Of a DNA stretch of 64,000 bases, positions 8,759 to 17,774 are shown in pieces. Location of the stretch: assembly GCF_013626205.1 (NCBI RefSeq), contig NZ_QHJE01000001.1:1612001-1676000 (forward strand). Direction: 5' to 3'. The notes beneath the pieces were generated by a model. That model did not search any database. It saw nothing but the letters and a program-made list of their open reading frames with translations, and was not told the DNA's origin. The first letter of the stretch is position 1. Every line of letters starts with the position of its first letter. Position numbers and translations under genes: made by a program. The DNA comes from Hyphomicrobium methylovorum. Lineage in GTDB: Bacteria; Pseudomonadota; Alphaproteobacteria; Rhizobiales; Hyphomicrobiaceae.

Positions 8759-10003
8759 GTGCCAGGCGGCGCTGATACCACAAGATATGACGTTGCGATT
8801 GCCGGGGGCAGTTTCGCTGGCCTCGCGTTGGCGCGCGGGCTTTTGCAGGCGCTCGGACCGGATGTTCGGATCGCTATCGTGGATCGTTCCGCGGCGCCCG
8901 CTGCACCGATCAACGATGGCCGGGCGTTTGCCGTCTGGGCCGGTGCAAAGGCAACGCTCGATAGCCTTGGCGTGTGGAGCGCGATTGCAAATGTCGCGCA
9001 GCCGCTGACGTCCATCGAGATTTCGGATTCGGTTGTCTCGGACGGCATCAAGCAAACGCGCCTCACATACGACGCTAAAACGGAGAGCGGAGAGCCGGCG
9101 GCCTTTATGGTCCCGGCCTCGGTGTTGAGCGAAGCGCTGCGCGCAAGCATTGCCGATCGTCCGTCGATTACGTGGATCGCACCGGCGGAGGCCGAGACGC
9201 TGACGCTCGGTGAGCGCGGTGCGCGGATCGGTTTGCGTGATGGCCGCGTGATCGAGGCGGCGCTCTGTGTGGCGGCGGACGGAAAGACGTCGAAACTGCG
9301 CGACGCCGCGGGCATCAAGACCGTCGGGCATGGCTATGAGCAGACGGGCATCGTGGCCACCGTCGCATTCAGCGAGCCGCATGACGGCGTTGCGATTCAG
9401 CATTTTTTTCCGGGTGGACCGTTTGCCATTCTGCCGCTGCAGAACAATCGCGCGTGCATCACCTGGAGTGCAGCGCGGAGCGATGCGGAGCGTGTGCTCG
9501 CCCTCGACGACGCGGCTTTCCAGGCCGAACTCGATATGCGCATCGGCGGACGCTTTGGTGCGGTTTCGCTTGCCGGGCCGCGTCAGTCTTGGCCGCTCGA
9601 TATTGTTCTTCCGCGTGCGCTCATCGCGCGCCGGTTTGTGCTGATGGGTGACGCGGCGCACGGTGTGCATCCCGTCGCCGGGCAGGGTGTGAACCTTGCG
9701 TTACGTGATGCGGCTGCTTTGATTGAAGTTTTGTCGGATGCGGCGCGTGTCGGTGGCGATTTCGGAGATGGCGTGCATCTCGAGCGTTATCAGCGGTGGC
9801 GCCGGTTTGACTCTCTGATGTCGGCGTCGATTTACGACGGAATCAATCGGGTATTCGGCGTCGACGATATGATGCTGCGTGCTGGGCGTGGGGCTGCGCT
9901 GGGACTTGTTGACCGGCTTGGAGCGGTCAAGAAAACGATCCTGGCCGAAGCTGCCGGACTAACGGGTGAGTTACCGAAGCTGGCGCGCGGATTGCCGGTG
10001 TAG
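8759..10003 (+). CDS. UbiH/UbiF/COQ6-family FAD monooxygenase
   Basis: Flavoprotein hydroxylase of 414 aa. The N-terminal dinucleotide-binding motif is VAIAGGSFAGLALARGL (residues 12-28), and the second FAD motif GDAAHGVHPVAGQGVNLAL starts near residue 297. This pattern is typical of ring hydroxylases of ubiquinone synthesis (UbiH, UbiF, UbiL, COQ6), which use NAD(P)H and O2. Which ring carbon it hydroxylates cannot be told from sequence. The start is a GTG at 8759 with GAGG about 10 bases upstream. It is divergent from tesB and convergent with rimM, so it looks monocistronic. Confidence 0.88.
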   Translation: MPGGADTTRYDVAIAGGSFAGLALARGLLQALGPDVRIAIVDRSAAPAAPINDGRAFAVWAGAKATLDSLGVWSAIANVAQPLTSIEISDSVVSDGIKQTRLTYDAKTESGEPAAFMVPASVLSEALRASIADRPSITWIAPAEAETLTLGERGARIGLRDGRVIEAALCVAADGKTSKLRDAAGIKTVGHGYEQTGIVATVAFSEPHDGVAIQHFFPGGPFAILPLQNNRACITWSAARSDAERVLALDDAAFQAELDMRIGGRFGAVSLAGPRQSWPLDIVLPRALIARRFVLMGDAAHGVHPVAGQGVNLALRDAAALIEVLSDAARVGGDFGDGVHLERYQRWRRFDSLMSASIYDGINRVFGVDDMMLRAGRGAALGLVDRLGAVKKTILAEAAGLTGELPKLARGLPV

Positions 10004-10024
10004 CAACGGCGCGAGGCACGACTT

Positions 10025-10594
10025 TCAATTTTCGTCGTCACTCGAAGCGTCGACTTCGCCTTCGTCGTTTTCATCATTGCCTGTCGTGGTGGGTATGATG
10101 ATGACGGCGGTGCGCTGTTCGAGATCGATCGTGGGCACCCACTGAGTTTCGAAGGGGATGAACTCTGACGGCGCGCCGCTGGCTGGCTTCAGTTCCAGAA
10201 GATCGCCGCCGCCGAAGTTCTGCATCGATACGATTTCGCCGAGCGCGGACCCATCCGGATTAAGCGCTTTGAGGCCGATGAGATCGGCATGATAAAATTC
10301 CGACGCGCTGGCTTCCGGCAATTGGCTGCGCTCGACATAGAGCTTCGTGCCGCGCAGGCCCTCCGCGGCCGTGCGGTCCTTGATGCCCTCGACGCGTGCG
10401 ACGATGCCTTTGTCCGTCACGCGATGGACGGTGAGCGAAAGTTTCTTATTCCCCATTCCATCCAAAAGCGGACCGTATGTCGCAATTGCGTCTAAAGGGT
10501 CGGTATAGCTGCGAACCATTAGATCGCCGCGAATTCCATGCACGCCCGTTATTTCGCCGAGAAGTATGAGTTTGGCCTTTTGTTCATTTGCCAT
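10025..10594 (-). CDS. rimM: Ribosome maturation factor RimM
   Basis: Assists assembly of the 30S head by binding protein S19. The 189-residue product has the RimM N-terminal beta-barrel (LLGEITGVHGIRGDLMVRSYTD, residues about 10-32) and the PRC-barrel (about 95-170, with YHADLIGLKAL and GEIVSMQNFGGGDLLEL). The C-terminus is an acidic low-complexity tail. Start ATG 10594 is chosen because the family begins there and GGGAAG is 9 bases upstream; the frame is open further. The order ffh, rpsP, rimM on the minus strand is the usual ribosomal cluster, but trmD and rplS do not follow. Confidence 0.95.
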   Translation of the reverse strand: MANEQKAKLILLGEITGVHGIRGDLMVRSYTDPLDAIATYGPLLDGMGNKKLSLTVHRVTDKGIVARVEGIKDRTAAEGLRGTKLYVERSQLPEASASEFYHADLIGLKALNPDGSALGEIVSMQNFGGGDLLELKPASGAPSEFIPFETQWVPTIDLEQRTAVIIIPTTTGNDENDEGEVDASSDDEN

Positions 10595-10595
10595 T

Positions 10596-10898
10596 TTATC
10601 GTGCTTCCCGTGTATTTTGTTTGGGTTCGGAAAGATCGATTTCACCAGAAATCGGAATTCTCGTGACCGAGGCGGGCGTTCCCACACTTTGAGGCGATCT
10701 CCAGCGGGGCTGCTCACATACGGCACTGAGGCTGCTGCCGCGCTTCAGTTTGCCGCTATATATACGACCGCTGTAATCGGCTCCGAACAACTGCCCGCCG
10801 CGACATGCGATAATAACGTATCGCTTTGGCCTATTCGATGTGGGGCTTTTTCGAATTGCTATTTCATATAGCCCGTAAATGTCCTGGGTCCGAGTCAA
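10596..10898 (-). CDS. Small unknown protein directly upstream of rimM
   Basis: A 100-codon frame that starts at TTG 10898 with a good site (AAAAAGGA, 7 bases away) and ends with TAA one base before the rimM ATG. The first half reads like a compact beta-rich protein (IYGLYEIAIRKS, then GGQLFGADYSGRIYSGKL), a pattern loosely reminiscent of small GrlR-like proteins; the second half is less convincing. Codon use is less G+C-rich at third positions than in neighbouring genes, which could mean recent transfer or a spurious frame. The tight junction suggests translational coupling with rimM. No function is claimed. Confidence 0.45.
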   Translation of the reverse strand: MTRTQDIYGLYEIAIRKSPTSNRPKRYVIIACRGGQLFGADYSGRIYSGKLKRGSSLSAVCEQPRWRSPQSVGTPASVTRIPISGEIDLSEPKQNTREAR

Positions 10899-10902
10899 TT
10901 CC

Positions 10903-10928
10903 GTATCCTTTTTGGATAGTATCCTTTT
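10903..10928. repeat. Direct and inverted repeat before the small rimM-linked gene
   Basis: GTATCCTTTT occurs at 10903-10912 and again at 10919-10928, and GGATA at 10914-10918 is the inverse of the TATCC in both copies. It sits just upstream of the TTG start at 10898, includes that gene's ribosome-binding site, and could be an operator or a translational control hairpin. Confidence 0.35.
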
Positions 10929-10971
10929 GAATCGATATCTCCAAGTCTCGGGCCAATTGGGTCGTTAAATG

Positions 10972-11001
10972 CAAAAAACCCCTCGGAAGTTATCCGAGAG
11001 G
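10972..11001 (-). terminator. Rho-independent terminator after rpsP
   Basis: Minus strand: hairpin CTCGGA / TCCGAG (10982-10987 with 10993-10998), flanked by a further CC/GG pair, followed by TTTTTTGC. It starts 29 bases after the rpsP stop, so it separates rpsP from the genes downstream. Confidence 0.85.
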
Positions 11002-11029
11002 TTACATTTGCAATTGTAATAAAATTCGA

Positions 11030-11407
11030 TCAGGTGGCGTCGGCCGGTGCTGCGGCGGCCTCTGCTGCTGCCTTTGCCTTTTCTTCGGCAGCGGCGGCGC
11101 GTTCCTGAGCCTTCTTCTTCGGCTTTGCTTTGTTCGGATTGTTGGACGGCGTGCGCTTTGCGAGGCCTTGCGCGTCGAGCAGACGCAGCACGCGATCGGT
11201 CGGCTGCGCGCCAACGCTGATCCAATGCTTCACGCGGTCTTCGAGAAACTTCGCGCGGTTGGGATCGTCCTTCTTGAGCATCGGATCGAACGTGCCGATC
11301 TGCTCGATGTAGCGTCCGTCACGCGGGCTCGTGGCGTGTGCAACGACGACGTAATAGTAAGGGCGCTTCTTGGCGCCGCCGCGCGAAAGACGAATTTTTA
11401 CGGCCAT
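11030..11407 (-). CDS. rpsP: 30S ribosomal protein S16
   Basis: Small-subunit protein of 125 aa. The core (residues 1-80) is typical: [20 protein letters not shown], then [15 protein letters not shown] and the [21 protein letters not shown] stretch. A lysine- and alanine-rich tail of about 45 residues extends beyond the E. coli length (82 aa), as is common in alphaproteobacteria. It lies 46 bases downstream of ffh and is closed by a strong terminator. Confidence 0.97.
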   Translation of the reverse strand: MAVKIRLSRGGAKKRPYYYVVVAHATSPRDGRYIEQIGTFDPMLKKDDPNRAKFLEDRVKHWISVGAQPTDRVLRLLDAQGLAKRTPSNNPNKAKPKKKAQERAAAAEEKAKAAAEAAAAPADAT

Positions 11408-11453
11408 TCTCGTTTCTCCTGATGATCAGTTTGTTCTGTGTATGCGTATGCGT

Positions 11454-13022
11454 TTATTTCTTCTTCCCAGGCAGCCCTGGGAATTTCGGTAGTGAGCCGC
11501 CGAGGCCCGGTAATCCTTTGGGAAGTCCGCCGCCAAGACCGGCAAGGCCGCGTCCGATGGACGGCAGTGAGCCGCCCAGTCCTTTAGCCACCTGATCCTT
11601 GAGTTCTGGCGGCAATTGCTCCAGCGCCTTGGGATCCATCTTGGCGAGTTCGGCCTGCATCGACTGCATGTCGGCTTCCGAAGGACCAGCGCCGGTGCGG
11701 CCGAGAAACTTGTTCAGCATGCCGCCGTTCTTGCCCATCGTCTTCATCATGTCCGCCATCTGACGGTGCATCTTCAGAAGCTTGTTGATGTCCTCGACTT
11801 TGGTTCCGGATCCGGCCGCGATGCGCCGCTTCCTTTTGGCGTCGAGAACTTTCGGGCTGCGGCGCTCCTGCGGCGTCATCGAAGAGATGATGGCGCGTTG
11901 GTGCACGAGGCTCTTGTCGAGGCCCGCTTCGTTGATCTTGCCTTTGATTTTCGAGACGCCCGGCATCATGCCGAGGATGCCGCCCATGCCGCCGAGCTTC
12001 TGCATCTGCTTGAGCTGCTCGGAAAGATCTTCGAGGTCGAACGACCCCTTCTTCATTTTTTCGGCGATCTTCGTCGCTTTTTCGACGTCGATCGTTTGTG
12101 CGGCTTTCTCGACGAGGCTGACGACGTCGCCCATGCCGAGGATGCGCGAAGCAATGCGGCCTGGGTGGAAGTCTTCGAGTGCGTCCCAGCGTTCGCCGGT
12201 ACCGATCAGCTTGATCGGCTTGCCGGTGACGGCGCGCATCGAAAGCGCGGCGCCGCCGCGTCCGTCACCGTCGGCGCGGGTCAGCACGATGCCGGTGACA
12301 CCGATGCGGCCATCGAATGCTTTCGCGGTGTTGACCGCGTCTTGGCCGGTTAGCGAGTCTGCGACGAGCAGTACTTCGTGCGGATGGGTTGCGGCTTTGA
12401 CGTCGCGAACCTCATCCATCAACTCGTCGTCGACCGTTACGCGGCCTGCGGTGTCGTAGATGATAACGTCGAAGCCGCCGAGCTTTGCAGCGTCTTCAGC
12501 GCGCCGCGCGATCTGCAGCGGCGTTTGCCCGGCGATGATCGGAAGCGTTGCGACGTTGGTCTGCTCGCCGAGAACGCGAAGCTGCTCCTGCGCAGCCGGG
12601 CGGCGTGTGTCGAGCGACGCCATAAGAACTTTTTTGCGGTCGCGGTTCGTCAGGCGGTAAGCGATTTTCGCCGTGGTCGTGGTTTTACCGGAGCCTTGCA
12701 GGCCGACCATCAGGATGCCGAGGGGCGGAGTGGCGCGCAGGTCGATCGGGTCCGCTTCGGAGCCCAGAACCGCAACGAGTTCGTCGTTGACGATCTTGAC
12801 GACCATCTGGCCTGGCGTGACCGAGCGCAGGACTTCCGAGCCGATAGCCTTGGCTTTGACCTTCTCGGTGAAGTCTTTGACGACGTCGAGCGCCACGTCG
12901 GCTTCCAGCAGCGCGCGGCGAACTTCGCGCATTGCTTCCGCGACGTCGCTTTCTGTGAGCGCGCCGCGGCGCGTCAGCTTATCGAGAACACCAGAAAGTC
13001 GGTCTGAGAGGCTTTGAAACAT
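11454..13022 (-). CDS. ffh: Signal recognition particle protein Ffh
   Basis: GTPase that binds 4.5S RNA and signal peptides to bring ribosomes to the SecYEG translocon. The 522 residues comprise the N domain (1-90), the G domain with P-loop GLQGSGKTTTTAK starting at residue 107, DTAGR and LTRADGDGRGGAALS motifs, and the methionine-rich M domain (about 325-450), followed by a glycine/proline/leucine-rich tail that is longer than in E. coli. The receptor gene ftsY is also in this window (16640-17749). Its 4.5S RNA gene was not seen here. Confidence 0.97.
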   Translation of the reverse strand: MFQSLSDRLSGVLDKLTRRGALTESDVAEAMREVRRALLEADVALDVVKDFTEKVKAKAIGSEVLRSVTPGQMVVKIVNDELVAVLGSEADPIDLRATPPLGILMVGLQGSGKTTTTAKIAYRLTNRDRKKVLMASLDTRRPAAQEQLRVLGEQTNVATLPIIAGQTPLQIARRAEDAAKLGGFDVIIYDTAGRVTVDDELMDEVRDVKAATHPHEVLLVADSLTGQDAVNTAKAFDGRIGVTGIVLTRADGDGRGGAALSMRAVTGKPIKLIGTGERWDALEDFHPGRIASRILGMGDVVSLVEKAAQTIDVEKATKIAEKMKKGSFDLEDLSEQLKQMQKLGGMGGILGMMPGVSKIKGKINEAGLDKSLVHQRAIISSMTPQERRSPKVLDAKRKRRIAAGSGTKVEDINKLLKMHRQMADMMKTMGKNGGMLNKFLGRTGAGPSEADMQSMQAELAKMDPKALEQLPPELKDQVAKGLGGSLPSIGRGLAGLGGGLPKGLPGLGGSLPKFPGLPGKKK

Positions 13023-13346
13023 ATTATCCGCTTATGCCGAGATCACTTGGCTGCCCGCTTGGGGCGGCATTTTTTCGAGGTGATGTCGTCACTCTGCTCC
13101 TTCAAGACCGCGCAAAACACGAACGCACCCGGGGGCGCCACGCGCTGCCGGATGTTAACCCCCCTGCCTCCCGGACCAGTTCTGGCCATGTGCAGGGCGG
13201 CGGCTCTGGGTTCAGGGCCGTCGGAATGGCGTGGATATGCGGGAAGGAGGGCGGAAAGTCAATTGCGCGCCCGGTCGCCGGTTTTCCCCCGCCCAAGGCT
13301 GCCCAAGAGGGTTAACAGCGGTTAACGGGGCCCGGTCGACACGTGC
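13023..13346. other. Gene-free gap between pagL-like gene and ffh
   Basis: This 324-base stretch lies downstream of the PagL-like gene and upstream of ffh on the minus strand, so it should hold the ffh promoter. Short frames in it are not protein-like. It contains GGTTAAC twice (near 13309 and 13319). No RNA gene or clear promoter was recognised. Confidence 0.5.
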
Positions 13347-13898
13347 CTAGAAGCGGTATCCGTAGCGGACACCAATGCGGTCCAGGCCCTCGTTGTATTT
13401 CTGGGTGTAGGCGTTCGAGGTGTGCTCGAAATAGACCGAGAGATCGTTGTGCTCATCAAGGTGATAGCCAACTTCGGCGGGGATATGGAAGAGCACGCGT
13501 GAGCCCAGCCATTTGCTGTCTGGATCGGCATTGACGCCGCCGGTCTCGCCGTCATGCACGGCCGCGCCGAGGCCTATGCCGAAAAACAGGCCGGATGGGC
13601 AGTCGCCCTGCCACCGGGCGTCGATGTAGGCATGACTGGTGTCGCCGCGGGTGTTGATCGTGCCGCCGATGACGGGGCGGATCGCACCCCAGGGAAGCGC
13701 CCAGGCGGCCGCGAACTGCGCTTCGATATTGATGTCGACCGTGTCGTGTTCGACTTGGAAGCCGCTCCAAAGATCGGGAACATCGTGCGCAAGTGCGCCG
13801 AGTTTTACGGCGTACAGCAAATCACCCGCTTCGGCAGGGACTGCGATGAGGCAAACTAGAACCGCGATCCCGATGACAAGCCGAGCGAGCGCGATCAT
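13347..13898 (-). CDS. PagL-like lipid A 3-O-deacylase (acyloxyacyl hydrolase)
   Basis: Outer-membrane beta-barrel of 183 aa with a signal peptide (MIALARLVIGIAVLVCLIAV, cleaved near AEA-G) and a C-terminal Phe typical of barrel proteins. The last strand region reads YFEHTSNAY, giving His159 and Ser161 in the H-x-S spacing of PagL, whose Ser-His-Glu triad removes the 3-O acyl chain of lipid A. Glu170 is the candidate third residue, although its spacing is shorter than in the Pseudomonas enzyme. The gene stands alone. Lipid A trimming is a reasonable inference; the substrate is not proven. Confidence 0.8.
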   Translation of the reverse strand: MIALARLVIGIAVLVCLIAVPAEAGDLLYAVKLGALAHDVPDLWSGFQVEHDTVDINIEAQFAAAWALPWGAIRPVIGGTINTRGDTSHAYIDARWQGDCPSGLFFGIGLGAAVHDGETGGVNADPDSKWLGSRVLFHIPAEVGYHLDEHNDLSVYFEHTSNAYTQKYNEGLDRIGVRYGYRF

Positions 13899-14020
13899 TG
13901 GCGGCCGTTTCCCCTAATAGACGCGCAGGAAGATGTGCGCCCATTTTTAGCGGGTCACAAGCGGCGCCAATCGAAATCTCGGCCGCGTGGGGTGCACGCC
14001 ACAGCCAGAGATTGTCGTGT

Positions 14021-14251
14021 TCAGGAGGCGTGTTTGAGACGTTCGTGCGCGAGGCGATCGGCTTCGTATTTCAATGCCCGGCTCCATGCGCGGGCCAGCC
14101 GGAATACGCGGCGTTCGTAGCGGCGTTCTTCGCGCGTGAGGCAGATGCAGCCGTAGCAGTAGCACGGCCGGGCGCGGGCATAGGCAACGCGGAAAAGCAG
14201 TGACCGGGGGCGGTCGCGCAGGGGAGATTGACGGGCGGGAGGTAGGGCCAT
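14021..14251 (-). CDS. Possible small Arg- and Cys-rich protein
   Basis: A 76-codon frame in the 539-base gap between the PagL-like gene and dapF. Third positions are strongly G/C and the protein has a CYCYGCIC cluster near residue 34 followed by a basic amphipathic helix (REERRYERRVFRLARAWSRA). These features favour coding. Against it, no good ribosome-binding site precedes the ATG at 14251 and nothing about the family is recognised. The remaining parts of the gap (13899-14020 and 14252-14437) show no other gene. Confidence 0.4.
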   Translation of the reverse strand: MALPPARQSPLRDRPRSLLFRVAYARARPCYCYGCICLTREERRYERRVFRLARAWSRALKYEADRLAHERLKHAS

Positions 14252-14437
14252 GCGGCTGCTCGCGATTGCGGTCTCAAAAAAGGCGTTGGGCTCAAGGAAG
14301 GCGTGGGGATGATCGGCTAACGGCGGGTTGCTGACGATTGTTCCGATTTACGGTGGCGCAGCCATGGGATTACAAGAAATTCGCTCTGGGGCCGCAGCGA
14401 ATTGTCAATTGCAACGCTTCTCGCCATATATGGCGAC

Positions 14438-15304
14438 ATGAGCCCGACCCCGCCCCTTCCCTTTCTGAAAATGAACGGCCTCGGAAACGAGATTGTCGTC
14501 GTGGATCTGCGTGGCAGCTCGAAGATTTTTGCGCCGGGCGAAGCGGCGGCGATCGCCGCGGATCGCGGGTCGCGGTTCGACCAGCTCATGGTGCTGCACG
14601 ATCCAAAGCTCTCCGGCACCGAGGCGTTCGTTCGCATCTACAATGCGGATGGATCGGAGGCTGGTGCGTGCGGAAATGGCATGCGCTGTGTCGCCTGGAT
14701 GCTGGAGCGCGCGGGCAGCGGCAAGACGTTCGCGGTTGAGACGCGGGCAGGGCGGCTTTCTGCAGTCGTCGCTGACGAAACCGCGATCACGGTCGACATG
14801 GGGAAGCCGCGGTTCGATTGGCAGGATATTCCGCTCGCAGAAGAGTTTCGCGATACGCGCTCGATTGAGCTGCAGGTTGGTCCGATTGATGATCCCGTGC
14901 TGCATTCGCCGTCTGTCGTGAATGTCGGCAATCCGCATGCGATTTTTTGGGTCGATGACGTCGAGGCCTACGATCTTGAGCGCTTCGGACCGCTGCTGGA
15001 AAATCATCCGATCTTTCCGGAGCGAGCGAACATATCGCTTGCGCAAGTGTTGTCGCGCGATGCGTTGCGGGTCAGGACATGGGAACGCGGAGCGGGCCTC
15101 ACCAAGGCCTGTGGATCGGCGGCTTGTGCAAGTGCGGTGACGGCGGCGCGCAAGCGGCTGACCGATCGCAAGGTAAATGTGATGCTGCCGGGTGGATCGC
15201 TTACTATCGAGTGGCGGCCCGACGATCATATTCTCATGACCGGACCGGTCGAATTCGAGTACGAAGGCGCTATCGATCTTTCGAAGTTGGCCGCAGCGGT
15301 TTAA
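14438..15304 (+). CDS. dapF: Diaminopimelate epimerase
   Basis: Converts LL- to meso-diaminopimelate for lysine and peptidoglycan synthesis. The 288-residue enzyme uses two cysteines as acid and base: Cys78 in [13 protein letters not shown] and Cys225 in [13 protein letters not shown]. Start ATG 14438 is used because [10 protein letters not shown], the family N-terminus, follows it closely; the frame opens 12 codons earlier. It heads a plus-strand run with mtaB and ftsY downstream, an arrangement common in Hyphomicrobiales. The other lysine genes here, dapB and asd, are at separate places in the window. Confidence 0.97.
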   Translation: MSPTPPLPFLKMNGLGNEIVVVDLRGSSKIFAPGEAAAIAADRGSRFDQLMVLHDPKLSGTEAFVRIYNADGSEAGACGNGMRCVAWMLERAGSGKTFAVETRAGRLSAVVADETAITVDMGKPRFDWQDIPLAEEFRDTRSIELQVGPIDDPVLHSPSVVNVGNPHAIFWVDDVEAYDLERFGPLLENHPIFPERANISLAQVLSRDALRVRTWERGAGLTKACGSAACASAVTAARKRLTDRKVNVMLPGGSLTIEWRPDDHILMTGPVEFEYEGAIDLSKLAAAV

Positions 15305-15380
15305 TCGCGGCATCAGCGCATGCTCACGCGTTCGGCTTCATCTCGCATAGGTACTACATTGCACACGCGAAATTCACGTC

Positions 15381-16643
15381 ATGCGTGATCCAGAAGTCAT
15401 AACGCTCGGTTGCCGGCTCAATGCGTATGAGTCGGAGGTGATGGGCCGACACGCGCGCGAAGCGGGGCTCGACGATGCGATCATCGTCAACACTTGCGCC
15501 GTTACCGCCGAAGCGGTGCGTCAGGCCGCGCAAACAATCCGGCGGCTGCGGCGCGATAAGCCGAACGCGCGGATCATCGTGACGGGATGCGCGGCGCAGA
15601 CGGAAGCGCAGCGGTTCGCGGCTATGCCGGAGGTCGATCATGTGATCGGCAACGCGGAGAAGATGCGGGCGGAAACATTCGCGGGGCTTTCAACGGAAAC
15701 GAGCGCGCGGGTGCAAGTCAACGACATCATGCGCGTGCGTGAGCAGGCTCTGCACATGATCGACGGATTTGGATCGCAGACGCGGGCCTACGTCGAAATT
15801 CAGAACGGTTGCGATCACCGTTGCACGTTTTGCATCATCCCATTCGGCCGCGGCCCGTCGCGCTCCGTACCGGCTGGCGCCGTCGTCGATCAGGTGCGGC
15901 GGCTGGTCCAGAACGGTTACGCAGAGATTGTATTGACCGGCGTCGATGTTACATCCTACGGGCGAGAGCTTCCCGGCGAGATGACGCTCGGAACGCTCGT
16001 GCGCCAGGTTCTGAAGCATGTGCCGGAGCTTGCGCGCCTGCGGCTATCGTCCATCGATCAGGTGGAAGTTGATGCCGATCTGATGCGCGCGCTTGCCGAG
16101 GAAGACCGGTTTATGCCGCATCTGCATTTGTCGCTTCAGGCAGGCGACGACATGACACTCAAGCGTATGAAACGCCGCCATAGCCGCGCCGAAGCGATTG
16201 CGTTCTGCCGAGACGCTCGAGCGCTTCGACCAGACGTCGTGTTTGGCGCGGATCTGATTGCAGGGTTTCCGACGGAAACGGATGAGATGTTTGAAAATTC
16301 GCGACGTATCGTCGATGAGTGCGGTTTGACCTACCTTCACGTTTTCCCCTATTCAGCGCGCGAGGGAACGCCCGCGGCGCGCATGCCGCGTGTTCCTGGT
16401 CCGGTAATCAAAGAGCGTGCGATGCGGCTTCGTGCTGAAGGTGAGCGGGTGCTCGGGGATTATTTCTCTGGGCAAATTGGCCAGGTCGCCGACATTCTGA
16501 TGGAAAAAGGCGGCAAAGGACGCACGCCGCAATTTGCGGAAGTTGAAATGCCAGGTCTCAACGCGTACCGCGTTGGCGCCGTAGTTCGAGCGCGCATCAC
16601 CGGCAAAACGGCGACGCGCTTGATGGGTGAGGCCGTGCAGTGA
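15381..16643 (+). CDS. mtaB: tRNA t6A37 methylthiotransferase MtaB
   Basis: Radical-SAM enzyme of 420 aa that adds a methylthio group to t6A at position 37 of ANN-decoding tRNAs. The N-terminal domain has the three Fe-S cysteines Cys11, Cys39 and Cys70 (TLGCRLN, NTCAVT, VTGCAAQ). The radical-SAM cluster is Cys144-x3-Cys148-x2-Cys151 (NGCDHRCTFCIIPFGRG). A TRAM-like C-terminus follows. The short motif set and NTCAVT place it with MtaB rather than MiaB. It overlaps ftsY by four bases (GTGA), so the two are translationally coupled. Confidence 0.94.
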   Translation: MRDPEVITLGCRLNAYESEVMGRHAREAGLDDAIIVNTCAVTAEAVRQAAQTIRRLRRDKPNARIIVTGCAAQTEAQRFAAMPEVDHVIGNAEKMRAETFAGLSTETSARVQVNDIMRVREQALHMIDGFGSQTRAYVEIQNGCDHRCTFCIIPFGRGPSRSVPAGAVVDQVRRLVQNGYAEIVLTGVDVTSYGRELPGEMTLGTLVRQVLKHVPELARLRLSSIDQVEVDADLMRALAEEDRFMPHLHLSLQAGDDMTLKRMKRRHSRAEAIAFCRDARALRPDVVFGADLIAGFPTETDEMFENSRRIVDECGLTYLHVFPYSAREGTPAARMPRVPGPVIKERAMRLRAEGERVLGDYFSGQIGQVADILMEKGGKGRTPQFAEVEMPGLNAYRVGAVVRARITGKTATRLMGEAVQ

Positions 16644-17749
16644 CGGAACCGCGTGAAAAGAAGGGATTGTTCGGGCGGCTTCTTGGCGTCGGACGTTCGA
16701 CGGCTCCCGATCCGGCGCAAGAGACGCCGGAAGTTGCCGCGGATACACCCGCAGAGACGGTGACGCCGACTGAGCCGGTGAAAGCCGTTGTTGTCGCTCC
16801 GGCGGCTACCGTCCCCGCTGCTCCTGCAGCGGCGTCTGGCGGATGGTTTCAACGGCTGAAATCTGGCCTCGGCCGGACGTCGTCGAAGCTGACGACCGGC
16901 ATCACGGATCTGTTTTCCAAGAAGAAGCTCGACGCGGAGACGATCGACGATCTCGAAGATCTGCTGATCCAGTCGGATCTTGGCATCGCGACGGCGTCGC
17001 GCATCACGGCGGCCATCGGCAAGGGCCGTTTTGAAAAGGGGATCCCGCCCGAAGAGGTTCGCGGGATTCTGGCGCGCGAAGTTGAGCGCGTGCTGCAGCC
17101 GGTGGCGAAGCCCTTATCGATTTCATCAGAGCGCAAGCCGCACGTCGTGATGATGGTGGGCGTGAACGGTACCGGCAAGACGACGACGATCGGCAAACTT
17201 GCGCAGAAACTTCGGGCCGAGGGTAAGTCTGTGGTCCTGGCGGCGGGCGATACCTTTCGCGCTGCAGCGATCGACCAGCTCAAGGTTTGGGGCGAGCGCA
17301 CGGGGTGTCCAGTTGTCGCGCGCGAGGTTGGCGGTGACGCCGCGGGGCTCGCGTATGACGCGCTGAAATCCGCGCAAGCCTCTGGCGCCGATGTGCTTTT
17401 GCTCGATACCGCAGGTCGGCTCCAGAACAAACAAGCACTTATGGAAGAACTTGAAAAAGTCATCCGCGTTCTAAAAAAGCTCGATTCAACTGCTCCGCAT
17501 GACGTCGTTCTCGTGCTTGATGCGACCACCGGGCAAAATGCGCTGCAGCAGGTCGAGGTGTTCCGCGATCGCGCGGGTGTCACCGGGTTGGTTATGACGA
17601 AGCTCGACGGCACCGCGCGCGGCGGAATTCTGGTCGCTATTGCGGAGAAGTTTGCTTTGCCAGTGCATGCCATTGGTATTGGGGAGGGCGTGGACGACCT
17701 GCAGCCATTCGCGGCGGGTGAGTTCGCGCAGGCTATTGCCGGCACCTGA
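16640..17749 (+). CDS. ftsY: Signal recognition particle receptor FtsY
   Basis: Membrane-associated GTPase that receives the Ffh-ribosome complex. The 369 aa start with a basic amphipathic segment (GLFGRLLGVGRS), then an Ala/Pro/Glu-rich linker to about residue 68, a second membrane-binding helix and the NG domain. P-loop GVNGTGKTTTIGKL begins at residue 174; DTAGRLQNK and TKLDGTARGG are further GTPase motifs. The GTG start at 16640 overlaps the mtaB stop. Two YciB paralogues follow within 26 bases and are likely in the same transcript. Confidence 0.97.
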   Translation: MTEPREKKGLFGRLLGVGRSTAPDPAQETPEVAADTPAETVTPTEPVKAVVVAPAATVPAAPAAASGGWFQRLKSGLGRTSSKLTTGITDLFSKKKLDAETIDDLEDLLIQSDLGIATASRITAAIGKGRFEKGIPPEEVRGILAREVERVLQPVAKPLSISSERKPHVVMMVGVNGTGKTTTIGKLAQKLRAEGKSVVLAAGDTFRAAAIDQLKVWGERTGCPVVAREVGGDAAGLAYDALKSAQASGADVLLLDTAGRLQNKQALMEELEKVIRVLKKLDSTAPHDVVLVLDATTGQNALQQVEVFRDRAGVTGLVMTKLDGTARGGILVAIAEKFALPVHAIGIGEGVDDLQPFAAGEFAQAIAGT

Positions 17750-17774
17750 GATGACGAGGGGAACTGAGGCTCGA

